Part shown: one piece after another, positions 24,471-34,068 of the stretch
Layout: every line of letters begins with the position of its first letter
Position numbering within the stretch: position 1 is the stretch's first letter
NCBI RefSeq assembly: GCF_000374445.1
Contig: NZ_KB894428.1
Location: 1-40,870 of the forward strand
DNA: 40,870 nucleotides
Source of the DNA: Actinokineospora enzanensis DSM 44649
GTDB taxonomy: Bacteria > Actinomycetota > Actinomycetes > Mycobacteriales > Pseudonocardiaceae
Direction of reading: 5' to 3'
Program-made: the position numbers and the translations under genes
The notes under the pieces: model-generated
Told to the model about the DNA's origin: nothing
What the model saw: the letters and a program-made list of their open reading frames with translations, nothing else
Databases searched by the model: none

Positions 24471-25001
24471 AGGACAAAGCTAGGCCGAAGGATCACCGAC
24501 GCCAAGCTTTAGGACCAGGGCGCACGAGTTCTGTCGATTGTTGAGCGCGGGTGCGCTGAACGGTGCAACTCTGAACACACAGAATACGTCGGACGGTGTT
24601 AAGCCGCTGCGCACCGTCTCCGGGCCGTCATCGGGGGTATACGTCCGTAGACTATCCCGAATCTGCAAGTTGCACGATGGAAGTCGACGGATTGCATGCT
24701 CCCGGCTGCCACTGTCGCGTTCCGCGATCCGTTGGCGCGCGGGCGTAACCGGGAGTGGCGAACTGCTTCGTGGCGAAGCAATCGACCGGCACGCCACCCG
24801 TCCACACGCGTTGACCCGGTGTTGGTTCAGACAACTGGGAGCGTGTGTCCGGCTGTTCGCGCTGCGTGACCACCGGAGTTGTCGATCAGCGCACAGCTGC
24901 TTGCGGCGCCTGGGTTTTCGGTCGTACACAGCACGGAGAACGGCGTGAGAGCGCTCCACCGGAAGACCGCAGTGGACAGTCCACCCCAGACCGACCGCTA
25001 C
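24471..25001. other. 530-bp gap without a supported gene
   Basis: Lower GC than the neighbours. Open frames here have atypical composition and no recognisable motif. A perfect 7-bp hairpin TGCTTCG-TGG-CGAAGCA is at 24764-24780. It may contain gene remnants or the upstream control region of the LysR gene. Confidence 0.5.
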
Positions 25002-25832
25002 CTACTTCCCGGTCGGTTCCGGCCCTCGGCGGGCGCGCAGGTAGCCGCCGACGATCGCCAGGGCGACGAAGATGCCGGTCACCACGCAGATCGACACCTG
25101 GATGAGCCCCTCGCGCAGCTGCGTCGAGCTCGGTGCCACACCGGCGGCCAGCGTGCGCGCGAAGCCGCCGACGGACACGTCCGCGGTCGACGCCATCACC
25201 GTCACGGCCCGCACGGCGGCCAGCGCGAGTCCCGCAGCGACCACGCCGACGACCGTCCGCCACGGCCGCCGCGGCGGCGCGTAGCGGGGCGGGATCGTCT
25301 CCACCGGTAGGCGTTTACGGAGGTTGCGGGCGGCCCACCAGGCGAGCACCACGACGCCTACAACGCTGCTCAGGTACTGCAGGAAGTTGTACCGGGGCAT
25401 GCCGACCCACAACCATTCCCGCAATGACGGAAAGTGCTCGACACCCCACCCGTAGTGGTGCGTGAAAGAGTCCCAGACGATGTGGGTGACTCCGCCGAGC
25501 AACACCGACACCACTACCCACAGCACACCCATGGGGTTCAGCCGGGGCGCGGGCGGCAGCGGCAGCATCCGCGACCGCAGCCAGGCCGGGGCCAGCGCCA
25601 CCACGGCGGGCAGGACGAACGCCCAGTACAGCGCCAGCACGACCAGCGCGACCGGCAGGTCGTTGGTCACCAGCCCGAGCCAGGTGTGCGACCGCTCGTC
25701 GACGCCGGGTTCGAGCGCGATGAAGTACAGCAGATCCGGCGACATGGACCCGACCACCAGGGCCGACCCGACGAACGGCGTCCGCCGGACCAGCGGCAAC
25801 ACGGCGGCGGCATGCGAGATCGTGTACGGCAC
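25002..25832 (-). CDS. DUF4184 membrane protein
   Basis: A 276-residue integral membrane protein starting at the GTG at 25830-25832. MPYTISHAAAVLPLVRRTPF followed by VGSMSPDLLYF is the DUF4184 N-terminal signature, and GVTHIVWDSFTHHYGWGVEH gives the conserved His/Asp residues typical of the related metal-dependent membrane hydrolase group. About six or seven hydrophobic segments follow. The family has no proven function; the His/Asp arrangement suggests a membrane-embedded metal site, which is inference. The last helix ends in RARRGPEPTGK. Confidence 0.88.
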   Translation of the reverse strand: MPYTISHAAAVLPLVRRTPFVGSALVVGSMSPDLLYFIALEPGVDERSHTWLGLVTNDLPVALVVLALYWAFVLPAVVALAPAWLRSRMLPLPPAPRLNPMGVLWVVVSVLLGGVTHIVWDSFTHHYGWGVEHFPSLREWLWVGMPRYNFLQYLSSVVGVVVLAWWAARNLRKRLPVETIPPRYAPPRRPWRTVVGVVAAGLALAAVRAVTVMASTADVSVGGFARTLAAGVAPSSTQLREGLIQVSICVVTGIFVALAIVGGYLRARRGPEPTGK

Positions 25833-25911
25833 ACCTTCACCATGCCGGCGCCCCGTGTCCCCGATGGGGTCGAGTGGTGGACATCCTGTGCAGGTGGTCC
25901 GGGCAAAGGAA

Positions 25912-25945
25912 GCGGGCCGCCCCTCCCGGTGGAGGAACGGCCCGC
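25912..25945 (-). terminator. hairpin after the aminopeptidase gene
   Basis: GCGGGCCG (25912-25919) pairs with CGGCCCGC (25938-25945), with a smaller inner CCTCC/GGAGG stem. On the minus strand a short CTTT follows. It lies 17 bases after the aminopeptidase stop. Confidence 0.65.
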
Positions 25946-25961
25946 GACCGGTTTCCGGTGC

Positions 25962-27471
<1,510 letters not shown>

Positions 27472-27585
27472 ATGTGGGTGTCGGGTCGACAGCAGGATGT
27501 CGTGCACCATGCGGGGCGGCACGGAGGTTACCGACATTGCAAGAGGTCGCAATCACGATCGCTTTGGCGGTGGGTACCGCCTTGA
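27472..27585 (+). CDS. possible 37-residue leader ORF
   Basis: ATG at 27472 follows AAGGAGAGTGCG, a very good ribosome binding site, and the frame runs to a TGA at 27583-27585. The peptide begins MWVSGRQQDVVHHAGRHGG and ends SRSLWRWVPP; it is basic and His/Trp-rich. It overlaps the first 49 bases of the next gene in another frame, so translation could be coupled to it. No family is recognised. It may be a leader or a chance ORF. Confidence 0.35.
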   Translation: MWVSGRQQDVVHHAGRHGGYRHCKRSQSRSLWRWVPP

Positions 27586-27956
27586 TGCAGACGTTGATGA
27601 AGGGGATAAGCAGGACCAACCTGCCCGGAAAAGCTCACGGGCTCACCCGAGACGATGCATTGTTCTGGACGGATTGGACGGTCGCGGCCATGGTCGCCTT
27701 GTCCGGGTCGGTGATCGCCGCCGCAGTGCAGAACAAGGTCGTCCCGTGGAAGCAGCCGCTGGCGATGGCCATCGTGTTCCTCCTCAGCTGCAGCGTCCTG
27801 CCGTTCTGTCTGCGGGTATTCGCCTATGAGAAGCACGCTCGACTTAGGAAATGGGGATACAAGGGGCTCGGGTGGATCTTCGTCTGCAATTCGATCGGTA
27901 TTCTGATCCTGCTCGGCGCGGTATTCGCGGGAGTGAATGTATATGAATTCAAATGA
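27537..27956 (+). CDS. small polytopic membrane protein, unknown
   Basis: 139 residues from the TTG at 27537-27539, chosen because GGAGGT lies 8 bases before it; an earlier in-frame start would add 21 residues without a better site. Four hydrophobic segments: VAITIALAVGTALMQTL, WTVAAMVALSGSVIAAAV, PLAMAIVFLLSCSVLPFCL and GWIFVCNSIGILILLGAVF. I do not recognise a family. It ends 14 bases inside the next gene, suggesting translational coupling. Codons are less GC-biased than the surroundings, as expected for recently acquired DNA. Confidence 0.65.
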   Translation: MQEVAITIALAVGTALMQTLMKGISRTNLPGKAHGLTRDDALFWTDWTVAAMVALSGSVIAAAVQNKVVPWKQPLAMAIVFLLSCSVLPFCLRVFAYEKHARLRKWGYKGLGWIFVCNSIGILILLGAVFAGVNVYEFK

Positions 27957-28212
27957 TCCTGACGAGATCGGCAGGGGCGAGGGTGCGTCAGAATGTGATC
28001 CGACACCTCGGCATTCACGCGCGATCGAGGTCACGGCGGCGATCGGTGGTATCTCGACCGTGGGTGCCGCGGTCGCTGCCGTGGTGCTGGCCGCAGGCGT
28101 GGACGCGGTCCCTTCGATCGCGGCCACCATCGCTGCTGCCGGGGCCATCACGGCCGCTGTGGAATCCCAGAGGATTCTCCGAATGAAGAGAAGGGGCGAG
28201 GGCGAGGGATAG
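27943..28212 (+). CDS. small one- or two-span membrane protein, unknown
   Basis: 89 residues from the ATG at 27943 (MNSNDPDEIGRGEGASE); GGGAG lies nine bases upstream. An ATG six bases earlier is also in frame but too close to that site. An acidic N-terminus is followed by a long Ala/Val-rich hydrophobic stretch (AIGGISTVGAAVAAVVLAAG, IAATIAAAGAITAAV) and a basic tail RILRMKRRGEGEG. It overlaps the end of the preceding membrane gene, so the two are probably made together. No family assigned. Confidence 0.6.
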   Translation: MNSNDPDEIGRGEGASECDPTPRHSRAIEVTAAIGGISTVGAAVAAVVLAAGVDAVPSIAATIAAAGAITAAVESQRILRMKRRGEGEG

Positions 28213-28534
28213 CCTTCCGCCTGGGACGACCCTGGTCATGCTCCCTTGAGTGGTGGGCGCCGCACGACAGGTCGTCGGACCCAGGGCACACGCCGCCATC
28301 GACGCATGACCTCCGTAACGCCCCACGCACTTGCTGTCGTGCTGCCGAGTGAAGCATCTGTGTGCAACTTTGGAATCATATGGTGCAGTTTCTAGGAAAC
28401 CGAGGGTTTGCGGACCTTCCTCAGGCGCCGGGGTTCTCGATAGTGCCGCTTGCTGTTTATCGTACGATTCGCGTTGTTGGTGGAAAGGCTGAACTATCTC
28501 ACCTGAATCCGACAACGGTGTGAATCCAGGTGGG
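28213..28534. other. 320-bp gap without a supported gene
   Basis: It lies between the small membrane gene and the convergent HTH-TPR regulator. No hairpin with a T run or convincing frame was seen. Confidence 0.5.
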
Positions 28535-29878
28535 TTACTTCTGGATTGCGCCAATTCGGTCGGCGAGCTCTGCGGCGTCTGAATTGTTCGGCTGGCGGCC
28601 GGTCGCGTCGCGTAGAATGGTGAGGTCATCGATAAGACGTTTGGAGCGAATATTTGCGGCCAAGTCGGCAGCCTGGTGGCCCATATGAATGCCGGTTACG
28701 GCGTCTCCGCCCGTGAGGTGGCTCGTGGCAAGGGAAGCGAGAAGAAAGGCGAGGCGTTTGGTGCGACGACTGTGGGGTTGGTTAGTGGCTTCGGTGAGGG
28801 TGTCGATGGCTTGGGTGGCGTGGGCAGGGTTGTGAGTTGCAAGGATGGTGTGGACTAGGCCGGTTTCGCCGGTGAGGAGGGTGCGTGTATATGTGCGAGG
28901 TGCGGGAAGTGGATTTACCGTCAGGTTGTCGAGGGCTGATTCGGCCCGGGCGAGGGTGTCTACGGCGAGAGTGGGGTTGTTCGTTTCGGCGTGAACTCGT
29001 GCGTGGGAGGCCAGGATGAGCGCGCGAAGTTCGCCGGAACTAGCGTGGTCGGCTGAGAGAGTGGCGAGTGTGAAGGCGCTGTGAGCATCGGTGTAGTGGC
29101 GTTGTTGGGTATAGATGCGGCCGATTTGATTGAGAGCCAGGGCAGCGCGCATGTGGTCGTCGGCCTGACGGGAGATGGCCAAGGCTTGGCCGGAGTAGCG
29201 GAGGGCCGGGCCAGAGAGGCCCACACCGTGGGAAGACCAGCCTGCCAATGTCAACAGATCAGCGAGGACGGCGCGGAGTTGGTCGCCTACTTCGTCTGAG
29301 TGGCTTGCCCCGAGGAGGCTGCGAGCCCAGCCAAGTTGAGCGATGACCGCGTCGCGGACGGCGCCACCGCCTAGTTGTTGTTCCTGGGTCCAGAGGACGC
29401 GGGTAAGTTCGCGGAGCTGGTCGACCTCGGTGTTGCCGACGCGGGACGGTGCTGGCGTGGCGACGGCGGTGCTGGCGAGCAGGGCGAGGTCGGCGCCGGT
29501 GAGAGTGGCGCCCATGGCGATCTTGGCGAGCATGCCCATGAATTCTCGGCGGTCGGGCACAGTGGACACCGCCTCTCTCGGGGTAGGTGTGTTGTCTGCG
29601 GATGTGTGCGCCAGCCCCATGAGACCACGGGGGATGGCCAGGCCGTCAGCAATGCGGGCGAGAAGGTCGTAGGTGATGACCTTGCGCCCGCGCATGATCA
29701 GCGAGACCTCGGGTTGCGCTTGGCCTGCGAGAATCGCGATGCGACGTTGAGAAATTCCGTGTCGCTTGAGTAGCTGGTACACCGTGGTGATGTCGCGCTC
29801 GGCCAGTGCGGAGCGCATGACCGGGTGGTCCCAGATCACTGGGTCGGGTTGTTCAACCGGGTTGCCCCATGTCTTCAT
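28535..29878 (-). CDS. HTH-TPR regulator with a twin-arginine-like internal segment
   Basis: 447 residues from the ATG at 29876-29878 (MKTWGNPVEQPD), nine bases after GGAG; the ATG at 29908 lacks a site. An XRE-type HTH is at about residues 30-85 (LLKRHGISQRRIAILAGQAQ, PEVSLIMRGRKVITYDLLAR). Between it and the C-terminal TPR-like helices (ALALNQIGRIYTQQRHYTDA, ELRALILASHARVHAETNNP) stands PDRREFMGMLAKIAMGATLTG, resembling a Tat signal though internal. Such proteins are common in streptomycetes and relatives as one-component regulators that may bind a peptide or partner through the TPR part. Two small genes are divergent from it, a recurrent neighbourhood for this type. Confidence 0.85.
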   Translation of the reverse strand: MKTWGNPVEQPDPVIWDHPVMRSALAERDITTVYQLLKRHGISQRRIAILAGQAQPEVSLIMRGRKVITYDLLARIADGLAIPRGLMGLAHTSADNTPTPREAVSTVPDRREFMGMLAKIAMGATLTGADLALLASTAVATPAPSRVGNTEVDQLRELTRVLWTQEQQLGGGAVRDAVIAQLGWARSLLGASHSDEVGDQLRAVLADLLTLAGWSSHGVGLSGPALRYSGQALAISRQADDHMRAALALNQIGRIYTQQRHYTDAHSAFTLATLSADHASSGELRALILASHARVHAETNNPTLAVDTLARAESALDNLTVNPLPAPRTYTRTLLTGETGLVHTILATHNPAHATQAIDTLTEATNQPHSRRTKRLAFLLASLATSHLTGGDAVTGIHMGHQAADLAANIRSKRLIDDLTILRDATGRQPNNSDAAELADRIGAIQK

Positions 29879-30051
29879 GGCTGATTGCTCCGCGTCTGCC
29901 CTGGTCATGCTGTTGGTAGCACATCTAGTACCCACGGTAACCCCAGCGCGGGCGGCAGGTCATCCGCAAGGTTCCGGCCCTATATGTCGGGCATATCAGT
30001 TGGTGGTCTTAGGTCGATCGCATGCTCGCGGGCGCTTGCGTGCCACCTGTT

Positions 30052-30068
30052 TGCGTAACCCTGCGTAA
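30052..30068. promoter_or_regulatory. direct repeats TGCGTAA, 10 bp apart, in the divergent promoter region
   Basis: TGCGTAA occurs at 30052-30058 and 30062-30068, one helical turn apart, in the 281-bp region between the divergent HTH-TPR regulator and the small gene at 30160. It is a plausible binding site for the regulator. Confidence 0.4.
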
Positions 30069-30159
30069 TACCCTATATGGCCATGGGGCTGGGCTCTCCT
30101 CTAGCCCGCCCCCTTCTCCAAGCTCGGTGTCCTAACCGACAATCCCTTTGGAGACAGGC

Positions 30160-30474
30160 ATGACCGAGCAGCAGCGCCCGCGACCAGTGGCCCCCAAAGG
30201 GGGTGCTGATTACCTCCTGTCCCGCCTACCGCAGGCCACCGCCGAGATCGTCAAGAACGCCGACCCGACGCAACCATGGCCGGTGGGGGTGCCCTCGCTG
30301 GTCGACGATCTCAACGACCTGATCAAGTACGCCGAGGCCATCAATCGAGTCTTGGAACTCGGTAGCCTCGGTGACGGCCTTGAGGTCGCCTTCCGTCCGG
30401 CCGCGTGGAAATCCACATCGCAGGCGATCGCGCCGAATCCTGTTCACACCTGCTGGCCTGGCGCGACACGCTGA
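30160..30474 (+). CDS. small hypothetical protein next to the HTH-TPR regulator
   Basis: 104 residues from the ATG at 30160, with GGAG six bases upstream. It contains ADYLLSRLPQATAEIVKNAD and SLVDDLNDLIKYAEAINRVL, predicted helical, with a poorly conserved-looking end (NPVHTCWPGATR) after the point where the next gene begins. I do not recognise a named family. Small acidic genes divergent from XRE-type regulators are typical WhiJ/AbaA-like neighbourhoods of streptomycetes, which suggests, by context only, a partner or effector of that regulator. Confidence 0.6.
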   Translation: MTEQQRPRPVAPKGGADYLLSRLPQATAEIVKNADPTQPWPVGVPSLVDDLNDLIKYAEAINRVLELGSLGDGLEVAFRPAAWKSTSQAIAPNPVHTCWPGATR

Positions 30475-30662
30475 CCGATACCTCGCTCTATCTCCAGCTC
30501 GGCGACGGCTTGGCCGAACCCCATGTCGACATGTCCGGACGCTTCTGCGACGGAACCGCTGTCACCATCACCGCGCCGCTCGGCGAGGACGACGTCACCG
30601 ATCTGACCAGCAACCAGGTTGGCGACCAGGTACTGAGCTGGCTCACCACGCACGCACTCTGA
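30405..30662 (+). CDS. small acidic hypothetical protein overlapping the previous gene
   Basis: 85 residues from the GTG at 30405. The sequence MEIHIAGDRAESCSHLLAWRD, then LYLQLGDGLAEPHVDMSGRF and VTDLTSNQVGDQVLSWLTTH reads as a compact alpha/beta protein. It overlaps the preceding gene by 70 bases in a different frame, a large overlap. Either the first protein was lengthened by a frameshift near 30400, or the two are coupled. A strong terminator follows its stop by 6 bases, supporting a transcript end here. No family recognised. Confidence 0.6.
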   Translation: MEIHIAGDRAESCSHLLAWRDTLTDTSLYLQLGDGLAEPHVDMSGRFCDGTAVTITAPLGEDDVTDLTSNQVGDQVLSWLTTHAL

Positions 30663-30668
30663 GAGCCT

Positions 30669-30710
30669 TGCCCCCACCCCACTGGGATTCGAGGGGTTGG
30701 GGTGGGGGCA
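30669..30710 (+). terminator. 12-bp-stem terminator after the small gene pair
   Basis: TGCCCCCACCCC (30669-30680) pairs perfectly with GGGGTGGGGGCA (30699-30710), followed by TTCCT. It separates the small genes from the convergent Nudix remnant. Confidence 0.8.
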
Positions 30711-30714
30711 TTCC

Positions 30715-31133
30715 TCAGGTGTAGAAGGGCGTCGCTGCTGAGTCGCGGGCGTGGCCGAGTCGGAGGCGAATCGAGGGGTGGATCGCGTCCCCCAAGCCGT
30801 CAATGTCGCTCTGGGAAATCCAGAGGGCTTCCTTGCTCTCGCTGCTGGTGCGCAGCTCCCCGCCGAGAGCGTTGGCGCGGAAGCAGATCGAGAACTCTTG
30901 GCGGACTTCGCCGTCGGTGTAAGCGACGACGTGGTGGGGGTTGCTGTAGATGCCGATCAGGCCTCGATGTCGCCGAGTTCGTGGGTGCCGCCCGGGATCG
31001 AGTACAGGTTGTTGTCGGAGCGGCGGATCATGAGGACACGGCCTTGGTCGTCCTCGACGTAGGCGCTGCACGCGATGGCGATGCTGTTGGCCTGTGGGGC
31101 GTCAGGGGCGTTGAGGTAGTCCTTGCGGGCCAA
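30715..31133 (-). pseudogene. Nudix hydrolase inactivated by a deletion in the Nudix box
   Basis: Two frames carry one protein. The first part reads DYLNAPDAPQANSIAIACSA, then DDQGRVLMIRRSDNNLYSIPGGTHELGDIEA and stops at 30957; the second, in another frame, continues GLIGIYSNPHHVVAYTDGEV to RLRLGHARDSAATPFYT. The catalytic core REUxEExG that should stand between them is missing, roughly 10-20 residues, with the join at GGCC (30960-30963). So a deletion removed the metal-binding helix and shifted the frame. No clean start is visible; TTG at 31131-31133 is a guess. The gene lies convergent to the small gene pair. Confidence 0.75.
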
Positions 31134-31255
31134 GAGGTGCCGTCGGCGGCCTTGGCTGCTGGCTGTTTGATGAACTTGGGGCGTTCCACCAGGAACAATG
31201 CCGCGTGCATCAGCAGTTCGACGTGTTCGGTGGCGTCCTCGATGACCCACGACGT
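31134..31255 (-). pseudogene. gene fragment upstream of the Nudix remnant
   Basis: An open stretch just after an in-frame TAG (31256-31258) reads SWVIEDATEHVELLMHAAL, then FLVERPKFIKQPAAKAADGT, which looks like real protein, with helical and acidic composition. It runs out of frame into the Nudix remnant. It seems to be the surviving end of a neighbouring gene. The family is not recognised. Confidence 0.35.
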
Positions 31256-31404
31256 CTACATGGGACGGGGTGCGGTGAGTCGTGACCCGGCCGTGGCGTT
31301 GGAAAAGGCCTGCGGGCAAAGTGGCGAATAAGTGGAAACTTTGATCATGGACACCATCGCGCGCACAGCCCGGGGGTCCGGGGGCGAAGCCCGCCGGGCG
31401 GGGT

Positions 31405-31474
31405 CCGGGGGCCGCGCCCCCGGAAAACACAAGAGACCGAGGACGGTTCGCGCTTTACCGCGAACAAGCCTCGG
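31405..31474 (-). terminator. tRNA-Lys downstream module: nested hairpin plus GC hairpin
   Basis: Read on the minus strand after the tRNA: outer arms CCGAGG (31437-31442) and CCTCGG (31469-31474), inner arms GTTCGCG (446-452) and CGCGAAC (459-465), then T-rich TTGTGTTTTCC, then a second hairpin CCGGGGG/CCCCCGG (31405-31411, 31417-31423). The design is the same as after the other tRNAs. Confidence 0.7.
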
Positions 31475-31485
31475 CCACTCGGTCG

Positions 31486-31558
<73 letters not shown>

Positions 31559-31718
31559 CCGCGAGGTTCGCTCCTGGTGGAGGTCCCCTGCTGACGGGTG
31601 AAAAGTTAGCACAGGGTGTCGCGGAGGCTGAAATCCGGGGGTGGTGTCGGCCGCCACTCCTTCGTGTCTGGGCGGTCGGGCACACTGTTCCCAGAGGTCG
31701 GGGCGAGTAGGGAGCGGT

Positions 31719-32927
31719 ATGTCGAGGGGTGGGCGCGCGCTGGGGTGGGGTGCGGGGTTCGTGGTGGCGGGCCTCGTGGTCACGGGCTGTTCGGTTGAGG
31801 AGGGGCCGGTGTCACCCGGTCCGGTGAGCGCGACCGCGTCCGCGACATCCGCGGCGCCCGTGCCCGCCCCGGTTCCGTTGGCGTTGGCGTTGACGCCGGT
31901 GGACAAGGCGGCGGATGTGGCGCCGGGGGAGCCGGTGACGGTGGCGGCGACCGGGGGGAAGCTGACCGAGGTCGTGGTGACGGGGCAGGACGGTCGGGCG
32001 GTCGCGGGTGCGTTGGCGGCCGATGGCGGGTCGTGGCGGAGTACCGAGGTGCTCGGGTACGGCAAGACCTACACCACCACCGCGAAGGCGCAGGACGGTT
32101 CCGGCAAGCCCGCGACGTCCACGTCCACCTTCAGCACGGTCAAGCCGAAGCGGCAGACCGCGCTGTCGATGAACCCGTTGGACGGGCAGAAGGTCGGGGT
32201 CGGGCAGCCGTTCGCGTTCTACTTCGATGCCGCGATCGCGGACAAGGCCGCGGTGGAGAAGTCCATCCGGGTCACCGCGTCGCCCGCGGCGGAGGGGGCG
32301 TTCTACTGGTTCGGGGACAAGGAAGTGCACTGGCGGCCCAAGGATTACTGGAAGCCGGGCACGACGGTCACCGTGGACGCGGCCGTCTACGGGAAGAACC
32401 TCGGCAACGGCGTGTTCGGCAAGGAGGACCGGAAGGCGACCGTCACGATCGGCGACTCGGTGGTCGCGGTGGCCGACGGCGGCACGCACCAGATGACGGT
32501 CACGGTCAACGGTGTCGTGGCGCGCACGATCCCGGTGTCGCTGGGCAAGAAGGGCCACGAGACCCCGTACGGCACGTACACGGTCATGAGCGAGCACACC
32601 GACTACACGATGGACTCCTCCACCTACGGCGTCCCCGCCGACGCCGCGGGCGGCTACCGCACCAAGGTGGCGGTGGCCAGCCGGATGTCCAACAGCGGCA
32701 TCTTCTACCACTCGGCGCCGTGGTCGGTGCGCGACCAGGGTGTCCGCAACGTCAGCCACGGCTGTATCAACATGTCCACCGAGAACGCCGCCTGGTTGCA
32801 GAGCATCTCGACCAAGGGCGACGTCATCGTCGTGCAGAACTCCGGCGGACCCGCCCTGGAGGCCTGGGACGGCCTGGGCGACTGGCAGATCCCGTGGGAA
32901 ACCTGGCAGCAGGGCGGCAAACGCTAA
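31719..32927 (+). CDS. L,D-transpeptidase lipoprotein with immunoglobulin-like domains
   Basis: 402 residues; ATG at 31719 behind AGGGAG. The signal GWGAGFVVAGLVVTGC ends in a lipobox Cys. Two Ig-like domains (ALTPVDKAADVAPGEPVTVA and TALSMNPLDGQKVGVGQPFA) precede the catalytic YkuD domain, whose motif YHSAPWSVRD followed by NVSHGCINMS near residue 345 holds the nucleophilic Cys and conserved His. These enzymes make 3-3 cross-links in peptidoglycan, as LdtMt2 does in mycobacteria, and resist most penicillins. The C-terminal WDGLGDWQIPWETWQQG is the typical tail of the actinobacterial type. Its stop overlaps by 4 bases that of the convergent S4 gene. Confidence 0.95.
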   Translation: MSRGGRALGWGAGFVVAGLVVTGCSVEEGPVSPGPVSATASATSAAPVPAPVPLALALTPVDKAADVAPGEPVTVAATGGKLTEVVVTGQDGRAVAGALAADGGSWRSTEVLGYGKTYTTTAKAQDGSGKPATSTSTFSTVKPKRQTALSMNPLDGQKVGVGQPFAFYFDAAIADKAAVEKSIRVTASPAAEGAFYWFGDKEVHWRPKDYWKPGTTVTVDAAVYGKNLGNGVFGKEDRKATVTIGDSVVAVADGGTHQMTVTVNGVVARTIPVSLGKKGHETPYGTYTVMSEHTDYTMDSSTYGVPADAAGGYRTKVAVASRMSNSGIFYHSAPWSVRDQGVRNVSHGCINMSTENAAWLQSISTKGDVIVVQNSGGPALEAWDGLGDWQIPWETWQQGGKR

Positions 32928-33136
32928 CGAGTCACGACGCGGAGCTCGTCCCGGCCGACCGTGACGTGGTCGCCGGGGTGGACCTGGCGGCCGCGCCGCT
33001 GTTCCGGCTCGCCGTTGACGGCGACCTCGCCCGCGTCGAGAAGGTCCTTGGCGTGCACCCCGTCCTCGGCGATCCCGGCCAGCTTGAGCAGCTGGCCGAG
33101 GCGGATCATGTCGTCGCGGATCTCGATGTCACGCAT
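32924..33136 (-). CDS. small S4-domain RNA-binding protein
   Basis: 70 residues, consisting only of an S4 fold: MRDIEIRDDMIRLGQLLKLA, then GIAEDGVHAKDLLDAGEVAV and NGEPEQRRGRQVHPGDHVTV. Stand-alone S4 proteins of this size (YbcJ/YaaA/RqcP-like) bind ribosomal or tRNA structures; the exact RNA is unknown. Start is the ATG at 33134-33136. It ends inside the end of the transpeptidase gene and follows the trypsin gene after a terminator. Confidence 0.9.
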   Translation of the reverse strand: MRDIEIRDDMIRLGQLLKLAGIAEDGVHAKDLLDAGEVAVNGEPEQRRGRQVHPGDHVTVGRDELRVVTR

Positions 33137-33154
33137 GCACCGACCCTAAACGCA

Positions 33155-33189
33155 GGTGCGGGCCGCCCGGTGCTCGGGCGGCCCGCACC
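33155..33189 (-). terminator. 14-bp-stem terminator after the trypsin gene
   Basis: GGTGCGGGCCGCCC (33155-33168) pairs perfectly with GGGCGGCCCGCACC (33176-33189) around a 7-nt loop, between the trypsin stop and the S4 start. Confidence 0.8.
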
Positions 33190-33198
33190 CGGTTCGGC

Positions 33199-33975
33199 CT
33201 ACAGCGCGCCGGTGTAGCCCTGGATCCAGGACCGGTGCGCGACCACGTCGGTGTAGATCGACGGCGCCTGCGCGCACTGCGACCCGCCGCCGGACCGGCT
33301 GGTGGCGCCGGTCAGCTGCCAGCCGCCGCCCGCGGAGATCACCTGCGGGCCGCCGGAGTCGCCGTAGCAGGCGCCCGCGCGGCCGCCGGGGTTGTTGGTG
33401 CAGATCTCGATGGAGCCGGAGATCCCGCCGCACCGGCTGTCCGCCACGACCGAGGTGTCCAGCTGCTGCAGCTGCACCGGCGCGCCGCAGCCGCCCGCCG
33501 CCGGGCAGGTCTGGCCCCAGCCGATGATCCGGCTCGCCTGCCCGGTCGCCCCGGAGCTCGCCGCGATAGCGACCGGGGCCTGCGTCACGCTGCTGCTGAG
33601 CTGCAACAACGCGATATCGTACGACGTGCGGTAGCTCGGGTGCACGATCACCCTGGACACCCGTGCGAGCGTGCCCCCGCTGGTCCGGTTCGTCGTCCCG
33701 ACCCGGACCTGGATGCTCGCCGCGGACCGGCCCTGCACGCAGTGCGCCGCCGTCACGATCCAGTTCGCCTTGATCAGCGACCCGCCGCAGAAGTGGCCGC
33801 CACTCGTGCTCTGCAACGACGCCATGAAGCTGTAGGTCTGGCTCGCCGGGCTCCCGCCCACGATCGCGGGCGACATGACCGGCCCACCGTCCGCCGCCGC
33901 GTCCGCCACGGCGGGCGCCGAGACCACCGTCGCCACCGCGGCCACGAACCCGAGCAACAAGCTGCGCACCTTCAT
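33199..33975 (-). CDS. secreted trypsin-like S1A serine protease
   Basis: 258 residues from the ATG at 33973-33975, behind GGAAGGGAG. The signal peptide MKVRSLLLGFVAAVATVVSA ends near PAVADA; a short activation peptide precedes IVGGSPAS, the classic mature N-terminus. Triad: WIVTAAHCV (His), SYDIALLQL (Asp), GACYGDSGGPQ (Ser). The position six residues before the Ser, in GGRAGAC, has no Asp, so strict Lys/Arg preference is not assured. Six Cys residues fit the usual three disulfides. Two direct repeats stand in its upstream region. Confidence 0.94.
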   Translation of the reverse strand: MKVRSLLLGFVAAVATVVSAPAVADAAADGGPVMSPAIVGGSPASQTYSFMASLQSTSGGHFCGGSLIKANWIVTAAHCVQGRSAASIQVRVGTTNRTSGGTLARVSRVIVHPSYRTSYDIALLQLSSSVTQAPVAIAASSGATGQASRIIGWGQTCPAAGGCGAPVQLQQLDTSVVADSRCGGISGSIEICTNNPGGRAGACYGDSGGPQVISAGGGWQLTGATSRSGGGSQCAQAPSIYTDVVAHRSWIQGYTGAL

Positions 33976-34068
33976 CGGGACTCCCTTCCGCGCCGGGGCC
34001 CTCACCCAGCGCCGAACCCCCAAATTAGGTACATACCGGACACTCTGACCACACCCCGGCACTCATCC

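Noticed and set aside
24480..24959. 159-residue minus-strand frame in the gap before the DUF4184 gene
   Set aside because: No ribosome binding site, atypical composition and no motif.
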